34,420 nucleotides of DNA from an uncultured Verrucomicrobiota bacterium (GCA_903848465.1 CAINGK010000197.1:1-34420), one strand, 5' to 3'. Counted from the stretch's first letter, positions 9,601-16,152 are shown. The notes: a model not told the origin generated them from the letters alone. A program made the numbers and translations.

Positions 9601-9661
9601 CGTGGACGGTGGCTGCGGTGAGCAGCGTGATGAAGGCGAAACGAAACATGTGCTTCTGCAT
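6623..9661 (-). CDS. Secreted PSD1-type protein: planctomycete cytochrome c, DUF1549 and DUF1553 domains
   Basis: Protein of 1012 residues with a signal peptide (hydrophobic FAFITLLTAATVHA). A planctomycete-type cytochrome c domain follows (VYPVLQRACFECHGPE, haem motif CFECH), then DUF1549 (NEIDRFILAKLE, RRLSLDLTGLPPTP) with a second CXXCH (CAQCH). A jelly-roll-like middle region and a Lys/Gln-rich helical linker follow, then DUF1553 (NPLVARVTVNRWWAELFG, SHPELLDWLATEF). These proteins are expanded in Planctomycetes and Verrucomicrobia and are usually encoded beside a DUF1501 sulfatase-like partner; none is present in this window. Their biochemical role is unproven, though a periplasmic redox or polysaccharide-related role is often proposed. 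An unusual in-frame heptamer repeat sits before the conserved EKLVDRLL segment. ATG at codon 5 is an equally good start. Confidence 0.92.
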   Translation of the reverse strand: MQKHMFRFAFITLLTAATVHAAGTDFSKDVYPVLQRACFECHGPEKHKGDLRLDIASPQHLKIGTDLLRRVALPKEDKDSMPKRGDRLTTAEIDHLRDWISAGAHWPDKLEALKHWSYLPPQRPALPAVQNQAWPKNEIDRFILAKLEANKLTPSPPAAPEILIRRLSLDLTGLPPTPAEVASFANECRSGSTFDIRHSSLEKLVDRLLTSQQFGVRWARPWLDLARYADSHGFQRDDLREVWAWRDWVVNALNANMPFDQFTLEQIAGDLLPNATPEQIIATGFHRCTPTNVEAGTEPEESRINQVIDRVNTTGAVWLGTTLECAQCHNHKYDPISQRDYYSLLAYYNNTEKEAERTNPATPGSIQFKGSPFKISDPGGDAQREQLAAQIKTLNAQLAARQKQLATAGTSVASPSDKSASSSAVKALKPTAFITESDAESELQPDGSLLLTGPVPDKDTYTFETELSAGELSGLMLETLTHASIPGDGPGRGAANRPNFVLHSFDCTLTTPDGKTQPLTFKAAYADYSQKNFEVTSLITKTGKSAWAIGQRFHEPHWAAFELKQPVAVAPGTKLSIHMAQNFGNGLVIGCLRISSITGNVAACLPEVEEPAPVAQKERKGKAAPAPVSKDPELAKLEKQRTALQKQLTALAAPTTEIMRELPQPRMSAIFKRGVYTDPADPVTAAVPAIFNTQLSGPPNRITLGKWLASRDNPLVARVTVNRWWAELFGHGIVSTLEDFGIKGAAPSHPELLDWLATEFMDSGWNMKHLLKKIVLSATYQQSSSAATGLAQQTDPQNTLLWHGPRFRLDAEAIRDNALAIAGLLNLKQGGTPIRPPQPDGLWQKVGGQQYNYVVSPGAEQYRRGLYVVLKRGSPYPSFMNFDASARMACVVRRSHSNTPLQALTLLNDPVYVGTTQAFAKRIVTEAPSTDLDSRLQHAFRLALARSAQPHELAVLKTLWETQFESAKADAKATNELSTGVALPKNLPPAEFAAWYAVGSAILNLDECITKG
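9066..9086. repeat. In-frame triple GAATGTC heptamer inside the PSD1 gene
   Basis: Three perfect tandem copies of GAATGTC (9066-9072, 9073-9079, 9080-9086), preceded by the near-copy ACGAATG, lie inside the coding sequence. They encode STFDIRHSS on the minus strand, just before the conserved LEKLVDRLL block. Related proteins normally have only a short variable linker here, so this looks like an intergenic-type repeat that entered the gene without breaking the frame. Confidence 0.65.
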
Positions 9662-10048
9662 GAACGAGAGTTTGAAGGCAGACTTTCGTGATCCAGACGG
9701 GCTGCTGCGTTGCCGCGAAGCGAACCCCGAACTACGTACTCAGAACCGGAGCGGATCTAGTGGTCTGCAAAACTCATTTATGGCAGGGTGAGCTTAGGGA
9801 CGTTCGATTTGCCGCAGAGGGGCAAAGAGGCAGAGGGGGCAGAGATTGAACGTGTACTCTACCCTCTCTGCTATCTGAACTCTGCCTGGACGCCAGTTTC
9901 GGAAATTGAATATAGACCCGCTTTCAAAGGTCTCGTCACATTGCCCGGTGGCGAGGAGGGTTCATCGGCGACTTCGCTTACCTGTTGTGTTCTAGAAACG
10001 TTTCCAGAGCGGCATCGAAGTGCCGCGCCCCAGGGACGCTTCGCTCGT
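9662..10048. other. Intergenic region without a supported gene
   Basis: No coding sequence is convincing here. A purine-rich run (AGAGGCAGAGGGGGCAGAGA, about 9825-9844) can pair partly with CTCTGC-containing sequence about 25 bases further on. GCGGCA/TGCCGC (10009-10014 with 10021-10026) forms a 6-bp hairpin downstream of the HNH-like gene on the minus strand, but it has no T-run. Confidence 0.5.
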
Positions 10049-10378
10049 TCAGAGCAGCCGCCGGGAGTTGCGCAGGCCGTCGGCGGTGACGACGGCCTGA
10101 TTGCGGGCGGCGACCATGAAGTCGAGATAATTCTGCCACTGCATGGGCCGCAATGAAGCGAGGCCCATGCTGCGACGGCTGTAGCCGTAATCGGCGATCT
10201 CCCAGCCGTAGTCGGAGTGGCGGTTCCGATAATCGGCGCGATGCAGCCAGGCACCGAATTCGTCTTTGCGCCAGACCTCGGGGTCGTTACCCGGAATGAC
10301 CTGCGCCAGGCTCCAGACGCGCCGGACGACTTCAAGGTCGTAACCTTCGACGGTGTGGCTGGAGTGGGTTTCGGACAT
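10049..10378 (-). CDS. Degenerate HNH-nuclease-like small protein
   Basis: Protein of 109 residues. The segments VWSLAQVIPGNDPEVWRKDEFG, NRHSDYGWEI and LASLRPMQWQNY follow the layout of small HNH proteins, which read roughly VIPGxDPxxWRKDxxG ... SxYGWEIDHI ... NLRPLxWxNN. The residues that make the nuclease are missing: after YGWEI the protein has ADYGYS where the family has DHI, S replaces the Asn before LRP, and Y follows QN. It is therefore probably catalytically inactive, or a family with another role. Function is unknown. It lies 157 bp after panC on the same strand with a hairpin between them, so it may be transcribed separately. The fold assignment is from memory of motif patterns. Confidence 0.75.
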   Translation of the reverse strand: MSETHSSHTVEGYDLEVVRRVWSLAQVIPGNDPEVWRKDEFGAWLHRADYRNRHSDYGWEIADYGYSRRSMGLASLRPMQWQNYLDFMVAARNQAVVTADGLRNSRRLL

Positions 10379-10517
10379 GGAGCGGAGCGTCGAAGGGGGG
10401 GATGACGGACAAGGAGGATGCAGAAGGGGAGAGCTACACCGCGAGAGATTAGAAGACCGCAGAGATGAGGATTGGAATCAGATCTGAGCTGTTGTGTTCG
10501 ACTTACTTATTTATGAA

Positions 10518-10533
10518 GGGACAAGAATGTCCC
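10518..10533 (-). terminator. Hairpin downstream of panC
   Basis: GGGACA-TTCT-TGTCCC on the minus strand gives a perfect 6-bp stem, two bases past the panC stop, followed by the T/A-rich TTCATAAATAAG. It is a plausible but short intrinsic terminator of the ABC-panC operon. Confidence 0.45.
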
Positions 10534-10535
10534 AG

Positions 10536-11384
10536 TTACTTCAGCTCGATGTTGTCGATGAGACGGGTGGTGCCGAAAAAGACGGCGACGGCAATGACCA
10601 CCAGCTCGGTGGTGGCGGACACCGGCTGCAAGGTCGTGGCATCCGCAGCGGCCACGTAGTCGATGCGGCCTGACGGAGCTTTTTCCTGAATCTGCTGGGT
10701 GATCAGCCGTTCGAGAGCTTTAGGATCACGCTCGCCGTTTTTCCAGGAAGTGCGCGCGGCCACTAGGGCGGCACGGAGTGCGGGGGCCTCTGCGCGTTCT
10801 TCAGGGCTCAGGTAGCGGTTGCGGCTGCTCATGGCTAGGCCGTCCTCTTCGCGCATGGTGTCGATGGCATGCAGCACCACATTGAAATCGAGATCACGCA
10901 CCAGCCGGCGGATGATGGCGAACTGCTGATAGTCTTTTTTGCCAAACACGGCGTCGTCGCACTGCACGAGGTTGAACAACTTGGCGACGATGGTGCAGAC
11001 GCCTTCAAAGTGGCCCGGGCGGCTGGCACCACAGAGCAACTGCGATAGGCTGGTCTCTTGCAGCAAGATGCTGCGATCCGTCGGATAGAGTTCCTCGGCC
11101 TTCGGTGCGAAGATCATGTCCGCGCCGTTGTCACGGCAGATGCCGAGGTCCTCGATGAGGGTGCGCGGGTATTTGCTGAAGTCTTCGCCGGGGCCGAACT
11201 GAAGCGGATTGACGAAGATGCTGACGGCGACGTTGCCATTTTGGCCAGCGATCTCACGCGCGGCGCGGATGAGTGCGGCGTGGCCTTCGTGCAAAGCACC
11301 CATGGTGGGCACGAGGACGCAGCGCGTGCCTTTGTTGATGGTGCTCCAGGAACGAAGCTGGCGGATGTTGTTGATGACGTTCAT
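10536..11384 (-). CDS. panC: Pantothenate synthetase
   Basis: Pantoate-beta-alanine ligase of 282 residues, the usual family length. It joins pantoate and beta-alanine with ATP via a pantoyl-adenylate, the last step of vitamin B5 synthesis in the cytoplasm. Seen: PTMGALHEGH (residues 26-35), which carries the HxGH nucleotide-binding signature (His32, His35), then FVNPLQFGPGEDFSKYPRT, RPGHFEGVCTIVAKLFN, GKKDYQQ, and MSSRN near the C-terminal lid. The ATG overlaps the permease stop by 4 bp (ATGA), so it is the last gene of an ABC ATPase-permease-panC unit. No panB or panD gene lies in the window. The coupling to an ABC exporter is odd but gives no clear functional clue. Confidence 0.97.
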   Translation of the reverse strand: MNVINNIRQLRSWSTINKGTRCVLVPTMGALHEGHAALIRAAREIAGQNGNVAVSIFVNPLQFGPGEDFSKYPRTLIEDLGICRDNGADMIFAPKAEELYPTDRSILLQETSLSQLLCGASRPGHFEGVCTIVAKLFNLVQCDDAVFGKKDYQQFAIIRRLVRDLDFNVVLHAIDTMREEDGLAMSSRNRYLSPEERAEAPALRAALVAARTSWKNGERDPKALERLITQQIQEKAPSGRIDYVAAADATTLQPVSATTELVVIAVAVFFGTTRLIDNIELK

Positions 11385-12226
11385 GATTTCAGGTCTCTGG
11401 ATTCAAACACGGCGTAGCCCAAGGTGAATAATGTTATGTTTACGGCAAAGACCACGGCGTAGCCACGCCAGATCAGCGGCCAGTCGATATTTTCCGCGAG
11501 AATGCGGCCCCAGGAGGCCATGTGCTTCGTCAGCAGCAGGTACTGATAGTTCTCCATGAAGCCGCTGGTGCGCATGATGAAGTCCACCAGGATGTAGGTC
11601 AGTGCGCCGATGGTGGCGGTGGCTGGTTTGATGCGAAAGCAGGAGAGAAAAAACGCGATGCTGCTGATCAGCGTCATGCTCAGGCCGAGATAGAGCGAAC
11701 TCAGCGCGTAACGTTGCAAACCCGGCCCCCAGTCATAAAACGCGACGACGGAAATTTCAGGCACGATGGCGAAGTAGCCGCCGCCCCAGCCGCGCAGCGT
11801 GAGGCCCAGCAAAAACGATGTCCAGGCGAAAAACTGCACCAGCAAGAAGGCGTAACCGGTGCAGGTGAGGTATTTGAGCAGCAAGAGACGGAAACGGCTG
11901 ATGGGCCGGGCCAGTAGCAGGCGCATATGACCGTCCTCACCTTCTTTGGCGACAATGTCGCCGGCGACGAGGCTGAGAAACAGGGCACCCAGCAAAAAAA
12001 TCGCGAACCCCATGATGGTGCTGGCCACGGTGAGCGCGGAGAAATAATACTCAAAGCTCTGCCCCGAACCGACGATGGCTTTCTGGATCGGCCCCATGCC
12101 GAACTTTTTGATGAGCAGCAGGATGATCAACTCCAGCGCCACAAAGGCACCGAAGCCGATGTAAGTACGCCTGCGGGAAAAGAGCTTCAACAGCTCGCCA
12201 TACCACTGCTGGAGGAAGAGAGTCAT
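11381..12226 (-). CDS. ABC-2 type transporter permease
   Basis: Membrane protein of 281 residues with about six hydrophobic helices: one near residues 24-41 (FGAFVALELIILLLI), a long pair around FAIFLLGALFLSLVAGDIVA, and four more to the C-terminus. The cytoplasmic loop GEDGHMRLLLARPISRFRLLLLKYL matches the conserved loop of ABC-2/NosY-type permeases. It is encoded directly after its ATPase with a 4-bp overlap (ATGA), so the two should form one transporter. The substrate is unknown; families of this kind export drugs, polysaccharides or lipids, or act in membrane protein assembly. Confidence 0.88.
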   Translation of the reverse strand: MTLFLQQWYGELLKLFSRRRTYIGFGAFVALELIILLLIKKFGMGPIQKAIVGSGQSFEYYFSALTVASTIMGFAIFLLGALFLSLVAGDIVAKEGEDGHMRLLLARPISRFRLLLLKYLTCTGYAFLLVQFFAWTSFLLGLTLRGWGGGYFAIVPEISVVAFYDWGPGLQRYALSSLYLGLSMTLISSIAFFLSCFRIKPATATIGALTYILVDFIMRTSGFMENYQYLLLTKHMASWGRILAENIDWPLIWRGYAVVFAVNITLFTLGYAVFESRDLKS

Positions 12227-13116
12227 GATCGGGAAGACAGACCCATGTAAAGTTCTTCCAGCGTGCGGCGATGCGGCTGCCAGGCGCTGACCTGTACCCT
12301 GCCGTTCACCAGCGCGGCGACGAGTTCGTGCGGCTCCATGTGGAGCGGCACTTCGACGATGCCGTGCTTGTCCATGGTAGCACCGGCGCGGTCGAGGACT
12401 TCACGCGCGAGGCCGATGTCATTGGTTTCGAGCTGAAACATGCGGCGGGATTTTTCCTGCTGAGGCACGGGGCCTTCAAAGACTTTTTTGCCGTCTTTCA
12501 AAATGACGCAGCGGTCGCACATCTGCTCGACTTCGCCGAGGAGATGCGAGTTGAGCATGATGGTCATGCCATGGTGCTTGCGCAGGTGCAGGATGAGTTC
12601 GCGAAACTCGCGGATGCCTTCGGGATCGAGGCCGTCTGTGGGTTCGTCGAGCAGGAGGATCTTGGGCTGCGGCAGCAGGGCCTGCGCCAAGGCGAGGCGC
12701 TGGCGCATGCCGTGGCTGTAGGTGGAGGTTTTCTGCTGGATGGCGCGGTTGAGATTGACCATCTGCACGACACGTTTCACCTCCGCCTCGTCCCACCAGC
12801 CGGAGAGGGAGCAGAGCACGCGCAGGTTTTGCCAGCCGCTGAGGTAGTCGTAGAACACAGCGGCTTCATAGATCGCGCCGATCTGCTGGAGCGCCGCGCC
12901 GCGATTGGCCTGCACGCTGCGGCCGCCGATGCGCACCTCTCCCACATCAGGCCGCACCATGCCGAGCGTGATGCCCATGATGGTGCTTTTGCCGGCACCA
13001 TTGTGACCGAGCAGGCCGAGGATTTCGCCCTCGCGCACTTCAAAGCCCACGTCATCGAGCGCCAGCCGCCCGGTGGGCCAGCGCTTGGTGAGATGTCGTA
13101 CTTCGAGGAGGGCCAT
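12223..13116 (-). CDS. ABC transporter ATP-binding protein
   Basis: ATPase subunit of 297 residues. Seen: Walker A GHNGAGKST (residues 37-45), signature YSHGMRQRLALAQALL (the canonical SGG is SHG here), Walker B ILLLDEPTDGLDPEG and H-loop NSHLL. The roughly 80 C-terminal residues form the extra domain usual in CcmA/NatA-like exporters (DrrA-type). It is the first gene of the operon with the permease and panC. It is divergent from the histidine kinase gene, with about 130 bp between the starts that should carry promoters in both directions. The transported substrate cannot be inferred. Confidence 0.94.
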   Translation of the reverse strand: MALLEVRHLTKRWPTGRLALDDVGFEVREGEILGLLGHNGAGKSTIMGITLGMVRPDVGEVRIGGRSVQANRGAALQQIGAIYEAAVFYDYLSGWQNLRVLCSLSGWWDEAEVKRVVQMVNLNRAIQQKTSTYSHGMRQRLALAQALLPQPKILLLDEPTDGLDPEGIREFRELILHLRKHHGMTIMLNSHLLGEVEQMCDRCVILKDGKKVFEGPVPQQEKSRRMFQLETNDIGLAREVLDRAGATMDKHGIVEVPLHMEPHELVAALVNGRVQVSAWQPHRRTLEELYMGLSSRS

Positions 13117-13250
13117 GAAGTAGGACAGTGGCGAGATGCCGCTGCGGATGCCAGTTTTTAGTCACCCCGCATAGAAGAAGTCGCCAAATTCGCGTTTACA
13201 CCGCCCCTGCCCGACTGCATTACTCCGGCCTGTCCACGCACCCCCTCGCC

Positions 13251-13973
13251 ATGCAGTTTTATTTCCCTACCTCCCTGAATCTCGGCCAAGAACACAGTGA
13301 AGGCTTCCACCAGGAACTGCTGCGCGGACTGACGCACAAGCTGAACAACCTGCTGGCGGTGATCCAGGGCTTTAGCAGCCTGATTTTGATGACGGATGAC
13401 CTTGATCCGGGCGTGAGCGAGAACATGCAGCACATCCGCGAAGCTTCCGTGGGCGTGACCAATCTGAGTGAGCGCATTCGCTCCGCTGGCGGCTGTGCCA
13501 AAATCACCCCGCAGTCCCTCGGTTTGAATGAATACCTCCCCGTCATCGAAGGCGCGGTCATGGAGCCGTTTCAACGGGAAGGTGTGCAGCTCGAAGCCGA
13601 TGTGCAGGCAGGCCTGCCGCCGATCCTCGTAGATCCGACGAAGTTTAAAGACATTCTGACCGAGTTGCTGAAAAACGCCGCTGAAGCCGCCGCCAAGGGT
13701 GGTGGCCGCTGCGCCCTGAAAATCTGTGGCCCCGGCACGATCACCCCCGCTGAACAGCGCCGCGTGGACATTCTGGTGAGCAACACTGGCTCCCAGATCG
13801 TCCCAGAGAAGATCCAGGAGGTTTTCCGCCCCTTTCATGGTTCCAAGAACAGCAATCACCTCGGCCTCGGGCTGACGATTGCCGCGATGCTGAGTCATCA
13901 AATGAACATCCAGCTCGGCGTGGCCTCAGAGAACAACACGACCACTTTCTGGCTCAGTTGTCCGATGGCCTGA
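13251..13973 (+). CDS. Sensorless cytoplasmic histidine kinase
   Basis: Protein of 240 residues from ATG 13251; a longer in-frame reading from 13128 lacks conserved character. There is no signal peptide, membrane helix or PAS/GAF domain. A phosphoacceptor-like helix carries LTHKLNNLLAVIQGFSSLI with His29. The HATPase domain has an N-box (ELLKNAAEA, Asn142), F/G2 boxes (FRPFHGSKNSNHLGLGLTI) and a modified G1 box, VSNTGSQI, with Asn where VxDxGxGI has Asp. It could still bind ATP, because Asn variants occur in the superfamily. No response regulator is encoded nearby, so it is an orphan that may take input from another protein. Confidence 0.85.
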   Translation: MQFYFPTSLNLGQEHSEGFHQELLRGLTHKLNNLLAVIQGFSSLILMTDDLDPGVSENMQHIREASVGVTNLSERIRSAGGCAKITPQSLGLNEYLPVIEGAVMEPFQREGVQLEADVQAGLPPILVDPTKFKDILTELLKNAAEAAAKGGGRCALKICGPGTITPAEQRRVDILVSNTGSQIVPEKIQEVFRPFHGSKNSNHLGLGLTIAAMLSHQMNIQLGVASENNTTTFWLSCPMA

Positions 13974-14017
13974 GTTAATTGGTGAATGTTTTTTGAGATT
14001 TGACGTTTAATTCGATG

Positions 14018-14040
14018 CAACGACGGCCCTGCCGCCGTTG
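14018..14040 (+). other. Imperfect hairpin between the kinase and the first SHD1-like gene
   Basis: CAACG-A-CGGC and GCCG-C-CGTTG pair around a CCT loop with one A/C mismatch, 32 bases before the ATG at 14073. There is no T-run. It may be a weak terminator for the upstream kinase gene or a leader structure. Confidence 0.35.
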
Positions 14041-14072
14041 TCTGAATGGACATCACCCTTTGGAGTTTTCTC

Positions 14073-14813
14073 ATGAAACGATCACTTCTGCTCACCGCCC
14101 TGCTGCTTAGCTTGGCTCCAGCCAGCGCTGCCCCGAAGAACTACGGCAGCATCACGACCCGTGAGGGCAAGACCTATTACGACTGCCAGGTCATGCGCAT
14201 CTATCCCGATGGGGTCAGCTTCGCGCACCGGAATGGCGCGGCAAAAATCGCGTTCGCCGACCTGCCGGAGACTCTGCGCACGGAATTCCGCTATGACCCG
14301 AAGGTGGAGGCCGAATATCAAAAGGAACAGGCCGCTTTGCGTAAAGCGGAAGAAGAACGCCAGCGACAGCAGGAGATCGTCATGCAGGAGCGCCTGATGG
14401 AGGCGCGGATGGCCGAGGCCAGCTATCTGGCTACCGCCAGCCGGATCGCGACCACACCGTCAACAATCACAGGGGCGCAAACCCCTGCGTGGGTAGGCTC
14501 TCCCATCATTGGTCCGGCCGTGGGTGGGTATGGCCGCCGCAGTTATTCAGGGTACGGTGGCTACGGGTACGGTGGCTACGGGTACGGTGGCTACGGGTAC
14601 GGTGGCTACGGGTACGGCGGAGGATATTATTCCGGCTATGGCTACCCCAGTTACGGCGGCTACTCGTATGGCAGCTACCCGTACTACGGCGGTTATTCAT
14701 ACGGGGGCTACCCTTACTACGGTGGGTATTCTGGGATCAGCATCGGCCACGGCATTCATATCGGTGGTGGTTTCGGTGGTGGTTTTGGCGGCGGCGGCCA
14801 TCACCACCACTGA
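14073..14813 (+). CDS. Secreted SHD1-like protein with Gly/Tyr repeat tail ending in His
   Basis: Protein of 246 residues; ATG 14073 is preceded by TGGAG at 14061-14065 and starts a clear signal peptide (LLLTALLLSLAPASAA). The first domain (TTREGKTYYDCQVMRIYPDG, then VSFAHRNGAAKIAFADLP) resembles the SH3-like SHD1 domain seen in many verrucomicrobial secreted proteins. A charged helix rich in Glu, Arg and Gln follows (KVEAEYQKEQAALRKAEEER). The last ~100 residues are Gly/Tyr-rich, with GGYGY repeated four times by identical 15-bp DNA units, and end in four histidines. The tail looks disordered or fibrous and could bind metal ions. It is a paralogue of the next gene, 73 bp downstream. Function is unknown. 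Confidence 0.85.
   Translation: MKRSLLLTALLLSLAPASAAPKNYGSITTREGKTYYDCQVMRIYPDGVSFAHRNGAAKIAFADLPETLRTEFRYDPKVEAEYQKEQAALRKAEEERQRQQEIVMQERLMEARMAEASYLATASRIATTPSTITGAQTPAWVGSPIIGPAVGGYGRRSYSGYGGYGYGGYGYGGYGYGGYGYGGGYYSGYGYPSYGGYSYGSYPYYGGYSYGGYPYYGGYSGISIGHGIHIGGGFGGGFGGGGHHHH
14556..14615 (+). repeat. Four perfect 15-bp tandem repeats coding for GGYGY
   Basis: The unit GGTGGCTACGGGTAC occurs four times without a mismatch (14556-14570, 14571-14585, 14586-14600, 14601-14615), preceded by a partial unit. Being a multiple of three, copy-number change keeps the frame and would lengthen or shorten the Gly/Tyr tail. Confidence 0.95.
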
Positions 14814-14816
14814 AGG

Positions 14817-14842
14817 TATTGCTTCGGTTATCCGAAGCAATA
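14817..14842 (+). other. Perfect 11-bp hairpin between the two SHD1-like genes
   Basis: TATTGCTTCGG (14817-14827) and CCGAAGCAATA (14832-14842) pair perfectly around TTAT, three bases after the first stop codon. No T-run follows directly (AATGCTGGCATTTTG), so it may be a partial terminator or an mRNA 3'-end stabiliser that sets different levels for the two paralogues. Confidence 0.7.
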
Positions 14843-14886
14843 AATGCTGGCATTTTGCGCGTTTTAGAGTCAATTCCAGAATTATT

Positions 14887-15609
14887 ATGAAAACATTCTC
14901 GCTTCTGACTCTCACCATTCAGTTGGGACTCGCTCTGACTGCGTCTGCACTCGATCCTACCACGATCGAAACCACTCAGGGAAAAACCTTTCAGCAGTGC
15001 AAAATCCTCAAGCGCGACCCCGACGGGGTTTCGTTTTCGCACAGCAAGGGAATGGCCAAAGTGCTGTACTCAGACCTGTCCAGTTCCATGCGCAATTCAT
15101 TGGGTTATGACGCTGTCAAAGCCGATGCCTATGAAAAAGAGCATGCGGAGGCGCGCAAGGAAGCCGCGCAGGCCAAGCGCGAGCGCGAAACCAAGCTCGC
15201 GGAAGCCATGATCGCCGCGCAAGCCCAATACGGTGCCCAGCAACCGGTGGTGTACATGCAGCAGCCCAATGGCTCCTACATGCGGAGTCTGGCTCCCGTG
15301 CTGGGATTGGGACAGATCGGTGTGGGCAACAATGCTGGCATGGGTCGCCATGGTTACGGTTCACACTCAAGCGGTTGGAGCAATCCTGGCATCTCCAAGA
15401 TCGTCCCAGGCACCGGTGGCGTTTATGTGCCGCAGGGCAACGGTACCACCTTCTACGGCTTTCCAGGAGTCAGTTACAGCCCGACCTTGGGCTACACGAA
15501 CGCCAACAACAGCGCGCCCGTTTACTTCGGCCAGCAGACCAATGGCATCGTTCCTGGTGTGGCGATCCCCGGCAGCAGCGGCATTTCCTTCGGAGGACAT
15601 CATCACTAG
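14887..15609 (+). CDS. Secreted SHD1-like paralogue with His-ended tail
   Basis: Protein of 240 residues with a signal peptide (FSLLTLTIQLGLALTASA). The N-terminal domain (TTQGKTFQQCKILKRDPDG, then VSFSHSKGMAKVLYSDL) aligns closely with the upstream neighbour, including a single conserved Cys (DCQV/QCKI) and the DPDGVSF/YPDGVSF core. A charged Ala/Glu/Lys helix follows. The tail is Gly/Ser/Asn-rich instead of Gly/Tyr-rich, but also ends in GGHHH. The tandem arrangement and shared ends point to a local duplication followed by tail divergence. Function is unknown; a surface or periplasmic scaffold or metal-binding role is only inference. Confidence 0.82.
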   Translation: MKTFSLLTLTIQLGLALTASALDPTTIETTQGKTFQQCKILKRDPDGVSFSHSKGMAKVLYSDLSSSMRNSLGYDAVKADAYEKEHAEARKEAAQAKRERETKLAEAMIAAQAQYGAQQPVVYMQQPNGSYMRSLAPVLGLGQIGVGNNAGMGRHGYGSHSSGWSNPGISKIVPGTGGVYVPQGNGTTFYGFPGVSYSPTLGYTNANNSAPVYFGQQTNGIVPGVAIPGSSGISFGGHHH

Positions 15610-15714
15610 TCGGTTGTCTTCGGACGTCGCGCTGATCCAGAACTCCAGACCGCGCCACTCCACGCTGGGTGGGTTTGCGGGCTTTGGGAGTTTTCCGTGC
15701 GCTCATGGACGGGC

Positions 15715-15739
15715 GGGCTGTCGCCACACCCATCTACGG
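15715..15739. repeat. Copy of a dispersed intergenic repeat
   Basis: GGGCTGTCGCCACACCCATC plus TACGG repeats the sequence at 122-147 with one substitution and one missing T. The preceding bases also share CGCTGGGTGGG with the 185-195 area. It lies between the second SHD1-like gene and the rpmB terminator. Confidence 0.65.
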
Positions 15740-15744
15740 ACTGA

Positions 15745-15780
15745 AAATGAAAAAGGCGGATCTGTTGCCAGATCCGCCTT
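15745..15780 (-). terminator. Intrinsic terminator of rpmB
   Basis: On the minus strand a perfect 12-bp stem, AAGGCGGATCTG/CAGATCCGCCTT (15753-15764 with 15769-15780), with a 4-base loop is followed by TTTTTCATTTT counting the stem's last Ts. It lies 26 bp past the rpmB stop and is a textbook rho-independent terminator. It also separates rpmB from the convergent SHD1-like gene. Confidence 0.92.
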
Positions 15781-15806
15781 GGGAAGGGAGAGTTAGAAGC
15801 GCCTGA

Positions 15807-16070
15807 TTAGATCAGGCCAGCCTTCTTGAGCGTGACGTAAGCGCCGTTCTTGTCAACTGTCTTGAGGGCACGGGCGCTGAGCTTCACGTCGATGAACTTG
15901 TTGAGTTCAGGAACGAAAATGCGCTTTTTGCGCAGGTTCGGCAGGATGCAGCGCTTCACACGCTTCGTGATGTGACGACCGATACCGCCTTCTTTCTTGG
16001 CTTTACCGCTGCGATGAATGTGGTGGCCGCGGGTAACGCCGACGCCGGTGATTTGACAGATGGTGGCCAT
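15807..16070 (-). CDS. rpmB: 50S ribosomal protein L28
   Basis: Protein of 87 residues, basic, with the L28 start MATICQITGVGVTRGHHIHR, where the usual family reads roughly CxxxGKxxxxGxxxSH. The region after it (RHITKRVKRCILPNLRKK, then RIFVPELNKFIDVKLSARALKTV) matches the family core (NLQKxR, LxVSxRALRTIDK). The longer in-frame reading to 16130 covers the promoter and is rejected. L28 binds 23S rRNA of the large subunit near the exit-tunnel side. It is monocistronic here, with its own promoter and terminator; rpmG (L33), a frequent neighbour in other bacteria, is absent. Confidence 0.96.
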   Translation of the reverse strand: MATICQITGVGVTRGHHIHRSGKAKKEGGIGRHITKRVKRCILPNLRKKRIFVPELNKFIDVKLSARALKTVDKNGAYVTLKKAGLI

Positions 16071-16102
16071 GGTGAGTTCTAGGGGAAAAAAATTGGGGTG
16101 CG

Positions 16103-16130
16103 ATACTAGCCGAGGACTTTCTGGCGTCAA
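16103..16130 (-). promoter_or_regulatory. Sigma-70-like promoter of rpmB
   Basis: On the minus strand a -35 box TTGACG (16125-16130) and a -10 box TAGTAT (16103-16108) are separated by 16 bp, about 33 bp before the rpmB ATG. The distance fits a short leader typical of ribosomal protein genes. Confidence 0.65.
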
Positions 16131-16152
16131 CCAAAAGTCTGCCTTTCGAGTC

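Noticed and set aside
14556..14615. Possible CRISPR array or minisatellite outside genes
   Set aside because: The units are contiguous 15-mers without spacers and lie in frame in a Gly/Tyr-rich protein.
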